Shown one piece after another: positions 1 through 5,846 of a stretch of DNA of 9,873 nt. The notes below the pieces were generated by a model. That model searched no databases. It was not told where the DNA came from and saw nothing but the letters and a program-made list of their open reading frames with translations. The DNA comes from Candidatus Brocadiaceae bacterium (GTDB lineage Bacteria; Planctomycetota; Brocadiia; Brocadiales; Bathyanammoxibiaceae). Each line of letters begins with the position of its first letter. Positions within the stretch are counted from its first letter, which is position 1. Location: assembly GCA_030018855.1 (NCBI GenBank), contig JASEHG010000063.1:1-9873 (forward strand), written 5' to 3'. Position numbers and translations under genes: made by a program.

Positions 1-1
1 C

Positions 2-919
2 TTGATTTATCCTGAGGACGTAAGGAAGGTAAAGGCTGAACTTGCCATGGTCTGGAATGGGAGTAGCCCCTCTTCCAGGAATCTGGAATATCGTATCTCT
101 CACAAGGAAGGTCGTACTGTATGGCTTTCTCAAGATAGCTATCCCGTAAGGGAAGCGGGGGGAAACATTGTCTGCCTTGAATGCCTTTGCCGGGACATTA
201 CCGAGGCCAAGAAGATAGAAGAGATAAAGGACAATCTCATGAGAGACGTGACTCATGAGTTGAAGACCCCCCTGGCCAAGATGGAAATGACCCTTCAACT
301 CTTTGAGAGAGTCCTTACAGAAGGGAGGGAGACGGATGGGGAACAAAGACGGCAGATATACCACACACTCTTTAATAACCTTTACAGGCTTAAACATTCA
401 GTACAAAACATCCTGGACCTGTCCAGTCTGGAGTCAGGTCATGTAAAGCTCAAGAAGGAAGAGGTAGTGCTGAGAGAGGTGCTGACCAGTGCAATAAGGG
501 AGATAGAAGAAGAGGCGGGACAAAAGGCCCTCAAACTCCTGGTCTCCCTTCCCAAGGAGATACCTCCACTATTGGGAGATAGAGAAAAACTGTCCCATGC
601 AGTGATGAACCTCCTGGATAATTCCATAAAATATACTGATAAAGGTGCCGTCACCATTAGTGCCAGGGTCTTACCCGGACAGGTAGAGGTAACCGTATCG
701 GATACAGGAAGGGGTATGGAGAAGGCACTCCTGGACAGGGTCTTTGAGCGTTTTGTCCAGGAAAGTCCGGCCTTTGTGGGGCCGGGAATTGGCCTCTCTT
801 TGTGTAAGAAAATCTTGGAAGGCCACGGAGGTAAGATATGGGCAGAGTCTGGGGGGAAGAACAAAGGGGCTGTCTTCCATTTCACCCTGCCTGTAGCCAC
901 CAGTAAGGAGAAAAACTGA
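2..919 (+). CDS. PAS-domain sensor histidine kinase, 5'-truncated by window edge
   Basis: Sensor kinase of a two-component system; 305 residues are visible and the reading frame is open to the window start, so the true N-terminus lies upstream and the TTG at base 2 is not a credible start. Residues 1-70 look like the end of a PAS/PAC sensory domain (the RDITEAKK stretch is a typical PAC ending). The dimerisation/phosphoacceptor domain follows with the H box DVTHELKTPL, phospho-accepting His85. The ATPase domain shows the N box NLLDNSIKYT (Asn207), G1 box DTGRGM (Asp234), F box FERF (248-251) and a G2-like GPGIGLSL (260-267). No membrane segment is seen in the visible part. The receiver gene begins 1 nt after the stop, with its ribosome site AAGGAG (905-910) inside this gene, so the two are translationally linked and presumably cognate. 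The signal sensed is unknown. Confidence 0.93.
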   Translation: MIYPEDVRKVKAELAMVWNGSSPSSRNLEYRISHKEGRTVWLSQDSYPVREAGGNIVCLECLCRDITEAKKIEEIKDNLMRDVTHELKTPLAKMEMTLQLFERVLTEGRETDGEQRRQIYHTLFNNLYRLKHSVQNILDLSSLESGHVKLKKEEVVLREVLTSAIREIEEEAGQKALKLLVSLPKEIPPLLGDREKLSHAVMNLLDNSIKYTDKGAVTISARVLPGQVEVTVSDTGRGMEKALLDRVFERFVQESPAFVGPGIGLSLCKKILEGHGGKIWAESGGKNKGAVFHFTLPVATSKEKN

Positions 920-920
920 T

Positions 921-1286
921 ATGTCTAAAGAAATCCTCATCGTTGAAGACGACGCAGACATGCAGCTCTTCTACAAAGAGATACTCAAGAATGAAGACTA
1001 CATTCTTACCTTTGCCTCCAGCGGCAAAGAAGGTCTGCGACGGGTTCAAGATATGAAGTATGACCTTATAATTTTGGACATAATAATGGAAGAACCTACG
1101 GGGGACCGGCTCTTTGCCATGATTAGAAAGAACCCCAACTCAAAGGACGTCCCCGTAATCTTCTCTACGGTCTTCAAGAAAGATTCTTACGCCTGTACCA
1201 AGGCCTTGGGGAACGTCTCTTTCCTGGAGAAGCCGTTTCGCAGGGAGGAACTCCTGAAGGAAATAAAGAAGAACCTGCAGAATTAA
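921..1286 (+). CDS. Single-domain response regulator (CheY/Spo0F-like receiver)
   Basis: A 121-residue stand-alone receiver with no output domain. The acidic pocket is Glu9-Asp10-Asp11 (LIVEDDADM), the phospho-accepting residue is Asp53 (IILDIIM), the switch Ser/Thr lies in FSTVF (82-83), and the invariant Lys104-Pro105 is in FLEKPF. All residues needed for phosphorylation are present. It starts at ATG 921, 10 nt after AAGGAG (905-910) and 1 nt after the kinase stop, so it is almost certainly phosphorylated by that kinase. With no output domain it must signal by protein contact; the HTH regulator encoded next is an obvious candidate partner, by inference from position only. Its last codons and stop (1263-1287) are duplicated exactly at 1343-1367. 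Confidence 0.95.
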   Translation: MSKEILIVEDDADMQLFYKEILKNEDYILTFASSGKEGLRRVQDMKYDLIILDIIMEEPTGDRLFAMIRKNPNSKDVPVIFSTVFKKDSYACTKALGNVSFLEKPFRREELLKEIKKNLQN

Positions 1287-1367
1287 ATAACAAAGGTGTT
1301 GAAAGACGTAGGGGCGTATTGCAATACGCCCCTACAGAATGGATAAAGAAGAACCTGCAGAATTAAA
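1263..1367 (+). repeat. 25-bp exact direct repeat flanking a palindrome-bearing insert
   Basis: The 25 bp covering the end and stop of the receiver gene (1263-1287) recur without mismatch at 1343-1367. Between them lie 55 bp (1288-1342) that contain a 28-bp perfect palindrome. Taking out one repeat plus the insert (80 bp) would leave the HTH gene starting about 14 nt after the receiver stop, so this looks like an insertion or template-switch event that split a tighter operon. Confidence 0.9.
1308..1335. repeat. 28-bp perfect palindrome, GTAGGGGC...GCCCCTAC family
   Basis: Two 14-nt arms, GTAGGGGCGTATTG and its exact reverse complement, meet at 1321/1322 with no spacer. It belongs to the same family as the elements at 3111-3136, 4622-4659 and 6009-6036, all beginning GTAGGG and ending CCCTAC. 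There is no T-run, so it is not a canonical terminator, although the hairpin could stabilise or pause the operon transcript. It resembles REP/MITE-type non-coding mobile palindromes; the mobilising enzyme is not in this window. Confidence 0.9.
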
Positions 1368-1379
1368 GAAAGAAGGACA

Positions 1380-2249
1380 GTGAGAGAGAAGCTGAGCATA
1401 GACCCCCTGGCCCTGCAGATAGGGAAAAACCTCGGAAAACTCAGGGAAAAGAATAACCTCTCGGCCCAGGAGTTCTGCAAGAGGGTGGGGATTACAAGGA
1501 TACAGAGTCTTTATGAATACGAAAAGGGCCTGAGGATTCCAAAGGCCAGGACCCTCTATAATGTCTCTATCCAGTTTGGACTCAGCATGGACAGCCTCTT
1601 TGACACGGAGGAATACGTACAGGTAGTCTCTACTTCAGAAGACATCGCCAAAAGCATCTACGAGTGGGAAGAAGAGATACGGGGGAGTTTCTCGGGTGTA
1701 GTAGGGTTGCGAAAGGCAGTACTCCCTTTCTTTAGCCGCATCCACCGTACCGAGTTCTCTAACATAGTACTGGAGGAACAGCGTGGGAATCCCCACATAG
1801 AGGAGTACCTGAGGCACTGGAGGAAACGGATAGAGCTATTTGAATCCGGCAGCTACGTAAGTCAAGAGATATGTTACCTGCCCGCCATAATGGACTACTG
1901 TCAGGGCAAGGGCAAGTGCCACAGCATCCCCCTGGAAGAGAGGGTGAGCCAATTAGAGTTGGTGATAGACCGCCTCCAGGATTACCCTGGGGCACTGGAG
2001 ATAAGGGTGCTGGAGAATCCGGCTAAGATATCCTTTGTCCTGTACGGGAAGCGACTCATCCTCAATGGGGAGGCCTCCTTCTTTATATCCAGGAACCCTG
2101 GCCTTGTAAAGACCTTCCACCAAGAGTTCGCCCTCCTGTGGGAACGTTGTCTGTTCAAGGACAGGGGGGAGTTGACGGGCCTTCTTGCGGGCCTGGCCTC
2201 ACAGCTCAGGGCAGGGAAGATACCTACTTACAGCGTGGAGTCTGAATAG
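1380..2249 (+). CDS. XRE-family HTH regulator with large C-terminal putative sensor domain
   Basis: A 289-residue protein whose residues 12-74 form a Cro/C1-type helix-turn-helix (IGKNLGKLREKNNLSAQEF, then YEYEKGLRIPKARTLYNVS and MDSLF), so it is expected to bind DNA. Residues about 85-258 are an additional domain I do not recognise with certainty. Its end (FVLYGKRLILNG, then ISRNPGLVKTFHQEFALLW) recalls the ligand/effector domains that follow HTH modules in some bacterial regulators, and it contains a CQGKGKC motif (174-180). The start is GTG at 1380; AAGGA at 1373-1377 is only 2 nt away, an unusually short spacing, so the exact start is uncertain. It lies downstream of a kinase and an output-less receiver and may be their transcriptional output, but no direct evidence shows this. 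Confidence 0.85.
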   Translation: MREKLSIDPLALQIGKNLGKLREKNNLSAQEFCKRVGITRIQSLYEYEKGLRIPKARTLYNVSIQFGLSMDSLFDTEEYVQVVSTSEDIAKSIYEWEEEIRGSFSGVVGLRKAVLPFFSRIHRTEFSNIVLEEQRGNPHIEEYLRHWRKRIELFESGSYVSQEICYLPAIMDYCQGKGKCHSIPLEERVSQLELVIDRLQDYPGALEIRVLENPAKISFVLYGKRLILNGEASFFISRNPGLVKTFHQEFALLWERCLFKDRGELTGLLAGLASQLRAGKIPTYSVESE

Positions 2250-2412
2250 ACGGTTACGCCCTGCTTGGCGTACAGAACCGCAAACCGTAGCCGCTTAGCC
2301 TAAGGCGGATAGCCTGCGAAAAAGTCCGAATGGGCGTTAGACCCCGCCTTTTTCCTTAGACACCTCAGAAAGCCCTTGCGTCATCTGTGGACTTGGTGGT
2401 ATCCTTTTGGCT
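2250..2412. other. Gene-free gap with nested hairpins, unidentified
   Basis: No gene is found between the HTH regulator and the toxin-antitoxin pair. Several complementary segments suggest structure if transcribed: ACGGTT (2250-2255) with AACCGT (2283-2288) enclosing ACGCC/GGCGT (2256-2260, 2267-2271); CCGCTTA/TAAGGCGG (2291-2308); and GAAAAAG (2318-2324) with CTTTTTC (2348-2354). The pairing could mean a small RNA or long leader ending at the terminator at 2413-2457, or simply decayed repeats: the half-motif CTAAGGCGGA at 2300-2309 matches the mini-palindrome family. I could not match it to a known RNA family. Confidence 0.4.
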
Positions 2413-2457
2413 ATGGCGTACCCGCCTGAAGCGGGAGGCTCTGGCGCCATTTTTTTT
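2413..2457 (+). terminator. Probable intrinsic terminator after the HTH regulator
   Basis: ATGGCG (2413-2418) pairs with CGCCAT (2445-2450), an inner stem CCCGC/GCGGG (2421-2425, 2431-2435) extends the hairpin, and eight T follow (2450-2457). It separates the upstream signalling genes from the toxin-antitoxin pair. The outer stem has an unpaired bulge, so strength is uncertain. Confidence 0.65.
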
Positions 2458-2463
2458 CGTATT

Positions 2464-2486
2464 GAGAGTTCTCTCTAACAGGAGGT
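2464..2486 (+). promoter_or_regulatory. Strong ribosome site and small inverted repeat before the DUF433 gene
   Basis: AGGAGGT at 2480-2486 lies 4 nt before the ATG at 2491 and supports that start. Just upstream GAGAG-TT-CTCTC (2464-2475) is an inverted repeat that could be an operator for autoregulation by the antitoxin/toxin complex, which is usual for such modules; this is inference. No convincing -35/-10 pair was found. Confidence 0.5.
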
Positions 2487-2490
2487 ATGT

Positions 2491-2727
2491 ATGAAAGACT
2501 ATAGAACTCGCATAACGGTTAATCCTGGGGTGCACTTTGGTAAGCCCTATGTAGCAGGTACAAGGATAACCGTTGATAATGTGCTGGAGCTAGTTCAAGA
2601 AGGGATCTCTTTTGAGGAGATTATCCAGAATTACTATCCAGATTTGGAAATTGAAGATATCAGAGCCTGTATTCAGTATGCCCTGGACTTGATTAGAAAA
2701 GAGGAAATCCATGCGAAAGCAAGCTGA
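2491..2727 (+). CDS. DUF433-family protein, probable antitoxin
   Basis: A 78-residue DUF433 protein. The family signature is clear: ITVNPGVHFGKPYVAGTRITV (positions 8-28 in outline), then VLELVQEGISFEEIIQNYYP and the helical DIRACIQYALD. The C-terminal half of DUF433 proteins is a small winged/HTH-like DNA-binding fold, and the family is commonly found next to DUF5615 proteins as the presumed antitoxin. Here the stop TGA (2725-2727) shares its last base with the ATG of the next gene, giving translational coupling typical of toxin-antitoxin operons. The full length is normal for the family. The antitoxin role is inferred from family and context. Confidence 0.9.
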   Translation: MKDYRTRITVNPGVHFGKPYVAGTRITVDNVLELVQEGISFEEIIQNYYPDLEIEDIRACIQYALDLIRKEEIHAKAS

Positions 2728-3086
2728 TGAAGATCTTAACGGACCATGATGTGTATAGAATAACCGTAGATTTTCTAAAGAGAACTGGGCATGATGCTGT
2801 GACTGCTAAAGAACTCGGACTCCACAGGTCGTCAGACAAAGAGTTATTAGAGAAGGCTAAAACTACAGGCAGGATATTTATAACTCGGGACAAGGACTTT
2901 GGCATGCTAGTCTTCCTCAAGAAAGAACTGTGCCCAGGGGTGATTTATTTAAAGATTACACCATCAACAATAAACGGAGTTCACAGTGAACTACAAAAGA
3001 TATTGGAAAAGCATGCAGAAAAAGACCTGAAGACCGTTTTTTGCGTGGTTGAACCTCATAGGTATCGTATCCGACACATTGATTAA
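2727..3086 (+). CDS. DUF5615 PIN-like protein, probable toxin RNase
   Basis: A 119-residue protein of the DUF5615 (Mut7-C/PIN-like) family. The N-terminal KILTDHDVY supplies acidic residues Asp6 and Asp8 (the family norm is LxDEN, so the second acidic position is altered here). The central AKELGLHRSSDKELLEKA includes Asp37, and the hallmark FITRDKDFG (51-59) carries Asp55 and Asp57. These acidic residues are those expected to bind Mg2+ in PIN-type ribonucleases. It overlaps the DUF433 gene by 1 nt; GAGGA at 2701-2705 is rather distant as a ribosome site, so coupled translation is likely. The pair is probably a type II toxin-antitoxin module; no RNA target can be predicted. It ends convergently with the M16 peptidase gene. 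Confidence 0.88.
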   Translation: MKILTDHDVYRITVDFLKRTGHDAVTAKELGLHRSSDKELLEKAKTTGRIFITRDKDFGMLVFLKKELCPGVIYLKITPSTINGVHSELQKILEKHAEKDLKTVFCVVEPHRYRIRHID

Positions 3087-3110
3087 TATGGAACGACTTT
3101 TCGTAGTAAA

Positions 3111-3136
3111 GTAGGGTGCGTTTTGACGCACCCTAC
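3111..3136. repeat. 26-bp palindrome, GTAGGGTGCG...CGCACCCTAC
   Basis: Arms GTAGGGTGCGT (3111-3121) and ACGCACCCTAC (3126-3136) are perfectly complementary around a TTTG loop. It lies 25 bp after the DUF5615 stop, between convergent genes, where it could serve as a two-way transcription barrier. The GTAGGG...CCCTAC ends match the other palindromes of this window. Confidence 0.9.
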
Positions 3137-3147
3137 AAGGCTGCTTC

Positions 3148-3256
3148 TAGGGATTAGGGGTTAGAGGCCAGGGGTTAGAAAGAAAGAATTCAGTAATCGG
3201 GATTCTGAAGTTAAAAGTAGGTGTTCTTATTCTAAGTTCTATATTCTACTCCCTAA
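3148..3256. repeat. TAGGGATTAGGGG-type filler repeat at the 3' end of the M16 gene
   Basis: A purine-rich run with repeated units (AGGGATTAGGGGTTAG, then AGGGGTTAG) faces an AT-rich stretch and CTACTCCCTAATCACCCTA at its far end, giving an imperfect inverted repeat. The far arm includes the stop codon of the peptidase gene (3257-3259 on the minus strand). No gene or clear terminator T-run is present. Confidence 0.6.
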
Positions 3257-4543
3257 TCACCCTAAGAGTCTCCTGACCCTCTTCCTTTCCAGCCATCCGG
3301 TGGAACCCACTGCCACGAGGTTGCGCTTCTCAGGGACAAAGATTTCTTTTGTCACCTCCGCTATCTCTTCCAGCCTTATGTTATGGACCTTTTCCGATTG
3401 GACCTCCGGCCTCTCTGGTTTATCCGGGCTGATGAGCAGTTCCTCTATCCCAAACCAGCTGGCCATAGACAGGGGACTATCCATGGCAAGTTGCATCTGG
3501 CTGAATACCCTCTCTTCCGTCCTCTTCAACTCCTCCTGGGTTATGCCATCTTTTACCAGCTTATGGATCTCCTCCACGATTGCCTTTACCGTCTTCTCAA
3601 GGTTTGCCTTCTTGGTGTAGGTGTAGATGTCCACAGAACCCACGTCTGAAAAGAGTGTGGGGAAGGAGCTAATCTCGTAGACCAGCCCCATCCGCTCCCT
3701 TACGTTAGAGAGGAGCCTTGAGCTTGTGCCTCCCCCAAGGACGTCGGCAATCAGGTACATTATCAGCACCTTAGGGTGTTTGTAAGGATATGCCTTGTGG
3801 CACAACTTCAGATATATCATCCTGGAAGGGGTGCTCTTGAAAACTATCTTTGGGGCCTTCTGCTCTACTGCATGGAAGGGTTTCTCCACCTCCAATTTCC
3901 CCTGGAACTGGCCAAAACTATCAGCCACCCACTTCCCCGTCTCTTTTCTATCAAAGTTGCCGCTTATGCATAAGACCATGTTCTCCGGTACGAAGAACCG
4001 ACAGTAGTGTCTCTCCAGGTCTTCCCTTGAAATCTTTTCAACGGTCTTTTTATCCCCGAAACTGGAGGCATCCAGGGCGCCCGTCTTCCACATGAGGTTG
4101 TAAGAGAGGTCATCAATGCAGATGTAATCCCCCTTATTGTCCATAAACTGACCAATCTCCTCCTGGATGATTAACTTCTCGGTCGCCAGGTCCTCCTGTC
4201 TGAAACACCCGCCCAGGACTACGTCTCCCAGGAGCTTGAGCCCCTTCTGGCAATACTTGCTATGGACCTGGAGGAGTACGGCAGAGTGCTCAGGGGAGGT
4301 ATAGGCCTCTATCTCCCCTCCCGTATCGTCCACGGCCTGGAGGAGCTCAAGGGAACTCTGAAAACTCTTCGTCCCCCTGAAGAGCATGTGTTCCAGGACG
4401 TGGGTGAGACCCAGCTCCTCTTCCGCCTCATAACGAGACCCTACCCCAATGTAGGCCGCCATCACCACTGAATGGATATGGGGTAGCTGGATATATAGAA
4501 CCCTCAGCCCGTTCGGTAATACCTGTTTTTCGTAGCTATACAT
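3257..4543 (-). CDS. M16 family zinc peptidase (processing-peptidase-like)
   Basis: A 428-residue insulinase/pitrilysin-family (M16B-like) metallopeptidase. The inverted zinc motif HxxEH is HVLEH, residues 48-52 counted from the chosen start, and a downstream Glu in IIQEEI about 76 residues later fits the third ligand, so it should be catalytic. The N-terminal QVLPNGLRVLYI and the second-domain GGGTSSRLLSNVRERMGLVYEISSF are family hallmarks. The length suits the two-domain, one-chain bacterial type. I chose ATG 4543 because family members begin a few residues before LPNGLRV. A TTG at 4579 would add 12 residues and has AAGGAG a few bases upstream, so it cannot be excluded. No signal peptide is seen, suggesting a cytoplasmic enzyme. 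No second M16 gene is next to it, although tandem pairs are frequent. Confidence 0.93.
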   Translation of the reverse strand: MYSYEKQVLPNGLRVLYIQLPHIHSVVMAAYIGVGSRYEAEEELGLTHVLEHMLFRGTKSFQSSLELLQAVDDTGGEIEAYTSPEHSAVLLQVHSKYCQKGLKLLGDVVLGGCFRQEDLATEKLIIQEEIGQFMDNKGDYICIDDLSYNLMWKTGALDASSFGDKKTVEKISREDLERHYCRFFVPENMVLCISGNFDRKETGKWVADSFGQFQGKLEVEKPFHAVEQKAPKIVFKSTPSRMIYLKLCHKAYPYKHPKVLIMYLIADVLGGGTSSRLLSNVRERMGLVYEISSFPTLFSDVGSVDIYTYTKKANLEKTVKAIVEEIHKLVKDGITQEELKRTEERVFSQMQLAMDSPLSMASWFGIEELLISPDKPERPEVQSEKVHNIRLEEIAEVTKEIFVPEKRNLVAVGSTGWLERKRVRRLLG

Positions 4544-4547
4544 TTCT

Positions 4548-4559
4548 CGGAGATCTCCG
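4548..4559. promoter_or_regulatory. 12-bp perfect palindrome at the M16 ribosome site
   Basis: CGGAGATCTCCG lies 5-16 nt upstream of the ATG at 4543 and covers the only GGAG-like ribosome site for that start. As RNA it could hide the site, and as DNA it could be a dimeric operator. If translation begins at the TTG at 4579 instead, the palindrome is merely coding. Confidence 0.4.
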
Positions 4560-4839
4560 CAAAAGTTCACCAAAAGCAAATTGCTCCTTCCCTTGATGGG
4601 AGAGGGAAGGGGGAGGGTGATGTAGGGGCATCCGCCTTAGGCGGACAACGTGCCCCTACCAGGCAATTCATAGTCACCCCCCCCTTCGCTAGCTCCTTCA
4701 CTACGTTCAGGACTCGCTACGCTCGGCTCAGGGCAGGCTCTTCCCTCACCCATCGGGGGGGAGGGAAGTAAGGGTGTTAGCCCAGGGGGTACTGCCTGGC
4801 AGGGACGGGTCCGCCTCAGGTGGATGTCTGCCCATTGGT
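4560..4839. repeat. 280-bp mosaic of nested inverted repeats between purN and the M16 gene
   Basis: This gene-free stretch is built of repeats. GGGGGAGGGTGA (4609-4620) pairs with TCACCCCCCCC (4674-4684) around the palindrome at 4622-4659. A run 4687-4740 holds degenerate CGCTACGCTCGGCTCAGG-like units. CTTCCCTC (4740-4747) pairs with GAGGGAAG (4761-4768). A one-mismatch copy of the TCCGCCTNAGGCGGA mini-palindrome lies at 4810-4824. A long open frame across it on the minus strand is low-complexity repeat translation and is not a gene. No promoter for the M16 gene was recognised here. Confidence 0.75.
4622..4659. repeat. GTAGGGGC palindrome carrying a nested 15-bp mini-palindrome
   Basis: GTAGGGGCA (4622-4630) and TGCCCCTAC (4651-4659) are the ends of a family member. 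The right half CAACGTGCCCCTAC (14 nt) matches the half-length of the element at 1308-1335. The left half is interrupted after 9 nt by TCCGCCTTAGGCGGA (4631-4645), suggesting that one palindromic unit inserted into another. Confidence 0.8.
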
Positions 4840-5478
4840 TCATTTTGGAGGAAGTACCCTTACCTTGCGTCCCTCTATCTTTAACCTTCCTTCCTGGAAC
4901 AACCTTATGGCCTCCGGGTAGGCAATACATTCTTCCTTGAAAACCCTTTCAGCGAGGCCCTCCGGGGTATCACCATTGAGGACAGGCACTGTCCGCTGGA
5001 GGATTATAGGGCCGTGGTCGTAACTGTTGTCTGCGAAGTGTACCGTACATCCAGTAACTTTCACCCCGTACTCCAGTACGGCCCGATGCACATTCTCCCC
5101 ATAATAACCCTTGCCGCAGAAGGCAGGTATCAAGGCAGGGTGTATGTTCATGACCTTCCCCTCGTACCTTTCGGGTATACGGTAAAGGCAATTAAAACCT
5201 GCCAGGACGACCAAATCCAGTTCATACCTCCCCAGTTCCTCGGTTATTGCCTGACTAAATCCGCCCAGGGTGGGCTCCCCTTTGAAACTCCCCCTGTCAA
5301 TGACCACGGAGGGTATCTTATGCCTCTTGGCCCTCTCCAGGCCAAAGGCCCCTGGGTGACTGCCTATGACTATCTGAACCCTGGCCTTCAGACTGCCATC
5401 CTCAATCCTGTCTATAAGGTTTTGCAGGGTCCTGCCACCCCCTGAAATAAGCACCCCCAGGTTTAATGGTTTCTGCAT
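4840..5478 (-). CDS. purN: Phosphoribosylglycinamide formyltransferase (GAR transformylase), divergent type
   Basis: A 212-residue enzyme that transfers the formyl group of 10-formyl-THF to glycinamide ribonucleotide, step 3 of de novo purine synthesis in the cytoplasm. The catalytic triad is present: Asn111 and His113 in NIHPALIPAF, and Asp154 in DHGPII, with TGCTVHFAD between. It departs from the common form in two ways: the phosphate-binding loop reads SGGGRTLQN rather than GxGSNLQ, and the loop after PAF (CGKGYYGENVH) is a few residues longer than usual. Both look like clade features rather than decay because the rest is well conserved. ATG 5476-5478 has no strong ribosome site. A MITE copy lies 43 bp upstream, between this gene and its likely promoter near 5716-5743. 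Confidence 0.93.
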   Translation of the reverse strand: MQKPLNLGVLISGGGRTLQNLIDRIEDGSLKARVQIVIGSHPGAFGLERAKRHKIPSVVIDRGSFKGEPTLGGFSQAITEELGRYELDLVVLAGFNCLYRIPERYEGKVMNIHPALIPAFCGKGYYGENVHRAVLEYGVKVTGCTVHFADNSYDHGPIILQRTVPVLNGDTPEGLAERVFKEECIAYPEAIRLFQEGRLKIEGRKVRVLPPK

Positions 5479-5516
5479 CTTATCCAGTCCTGAATCCCAA
5501 TTAGAGCTTTCTTATT

Positions 5517-5694
5517 ATTGTGAGGCCTCTGAGAAAGTCTCGTCAACAGTCCTTGTCATTCTGAGCGAAGCGAAGAATCTCCCGTTCCAACTGAGATTCT
5601 TCGGTCGCTTCCCCTTCTCCGCCTAAGGCGGATCAGGGCTTCGGCTTCATTCCCTCAGAATGACACTGCGCATGTTTTCCAGAGGTTTCATTGT
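5517..5694. mobile_element. MITE-like element copy 1 (168 bp) with 5-bp target duplication
   Basis: The element spans 5522-5689 and is flanked on both sides by ATTGT (5517-5521, 5690-5694). Its ends are GAGGCCTCTGAGAAAGTC and the inverted TTTTCCAGAGGTTTC. Inside, GTCATTCTGAG (5555-5565) and CTCAGAATGAC (5654-5664) form a perfect inner inverted repeat. AGAATCT/AGATTCT lies within that, so one strand can fold into a long hairpin. It is longer than copy 2 because of extra central sequence that includes the mini-palindrome TCCGCCTAAGGCGGA (5618-5632). It encodes no protein, so it must depend on a transposase elsewhere. Confidence 0.88.
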
Positions 5695-5715
5695 AGACTA
5701 GACAATGGTTGTTTT

Positions 5716-5743
5716 ATTTTAACAGTTCTCAAGGAAAATACAA
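5716..5743 (-). promoter_or_regulatory. Possible promoter for purN upstream of the MITE
   Basis: On the minus strand TTGTAT (5738-5743), a 16-bp spacer and TAAAAT (5716-5721) form a plausible sigma70-type promoter, with five of six -10 positions matching consensus. It reads toward purN, and the MITE now lies in what would be a leader of about 230 nt. The -35 is weak. Confidence 0.35.
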
Positions 5744-5755
5744 ATTCATCCGTAG

Positions 5756-5846
5756 ACTAGGGGTTGGGGACTAAGAGAATTGTAAATTGGAAATTGTAAA
5801 TTTGAAATTTTAAAATTTACAATTCTTTTAGTCCCTATCCCCTAGT
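5756..5846. repeat. 91-bp inverted repeat overlapping the fmt stop codon
   Basis: Arms 5756-5788 and 5814-5846 are 33 nt each with only three mismatches, around a 25-nt AT-rich loop. Each arm starts with ACTAGGGG from the outside. The fmt stop TAG (5842-5844 on the minus strand) is part of the outer ACTAGGGG. A hairpin of this size should act on transcript ends or as a transcription barrier; the T-run is not canonical. Confidence 0.88.

Noticed and set aside
439..961. Minus-strand open frames across the histidine kinase gene
   Set aside because: Shadows of a clearly conserved plus-strand gene with no family features of their own.
2281..2320. tmRNA-like tag: GCA AAC CGT AGC CGC TTA GCC TAA followed by a hairpin
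   Set aside because: No tRNA-like 5' or 3' domain (no GGGG...TCGAC start, no GGTTCGA...CCA end) is present nearby, and the upstream pairing is nested, unlike the tmRNA pseudoknot. Probably coincidence.
4637..4930. 97-codon open frame on the minus strand
   Set aside because: Its translation is low-complexity repeat (PERSEGASEGG type) and it overlaps the 3' end of purN in another frame; no ribosome site.
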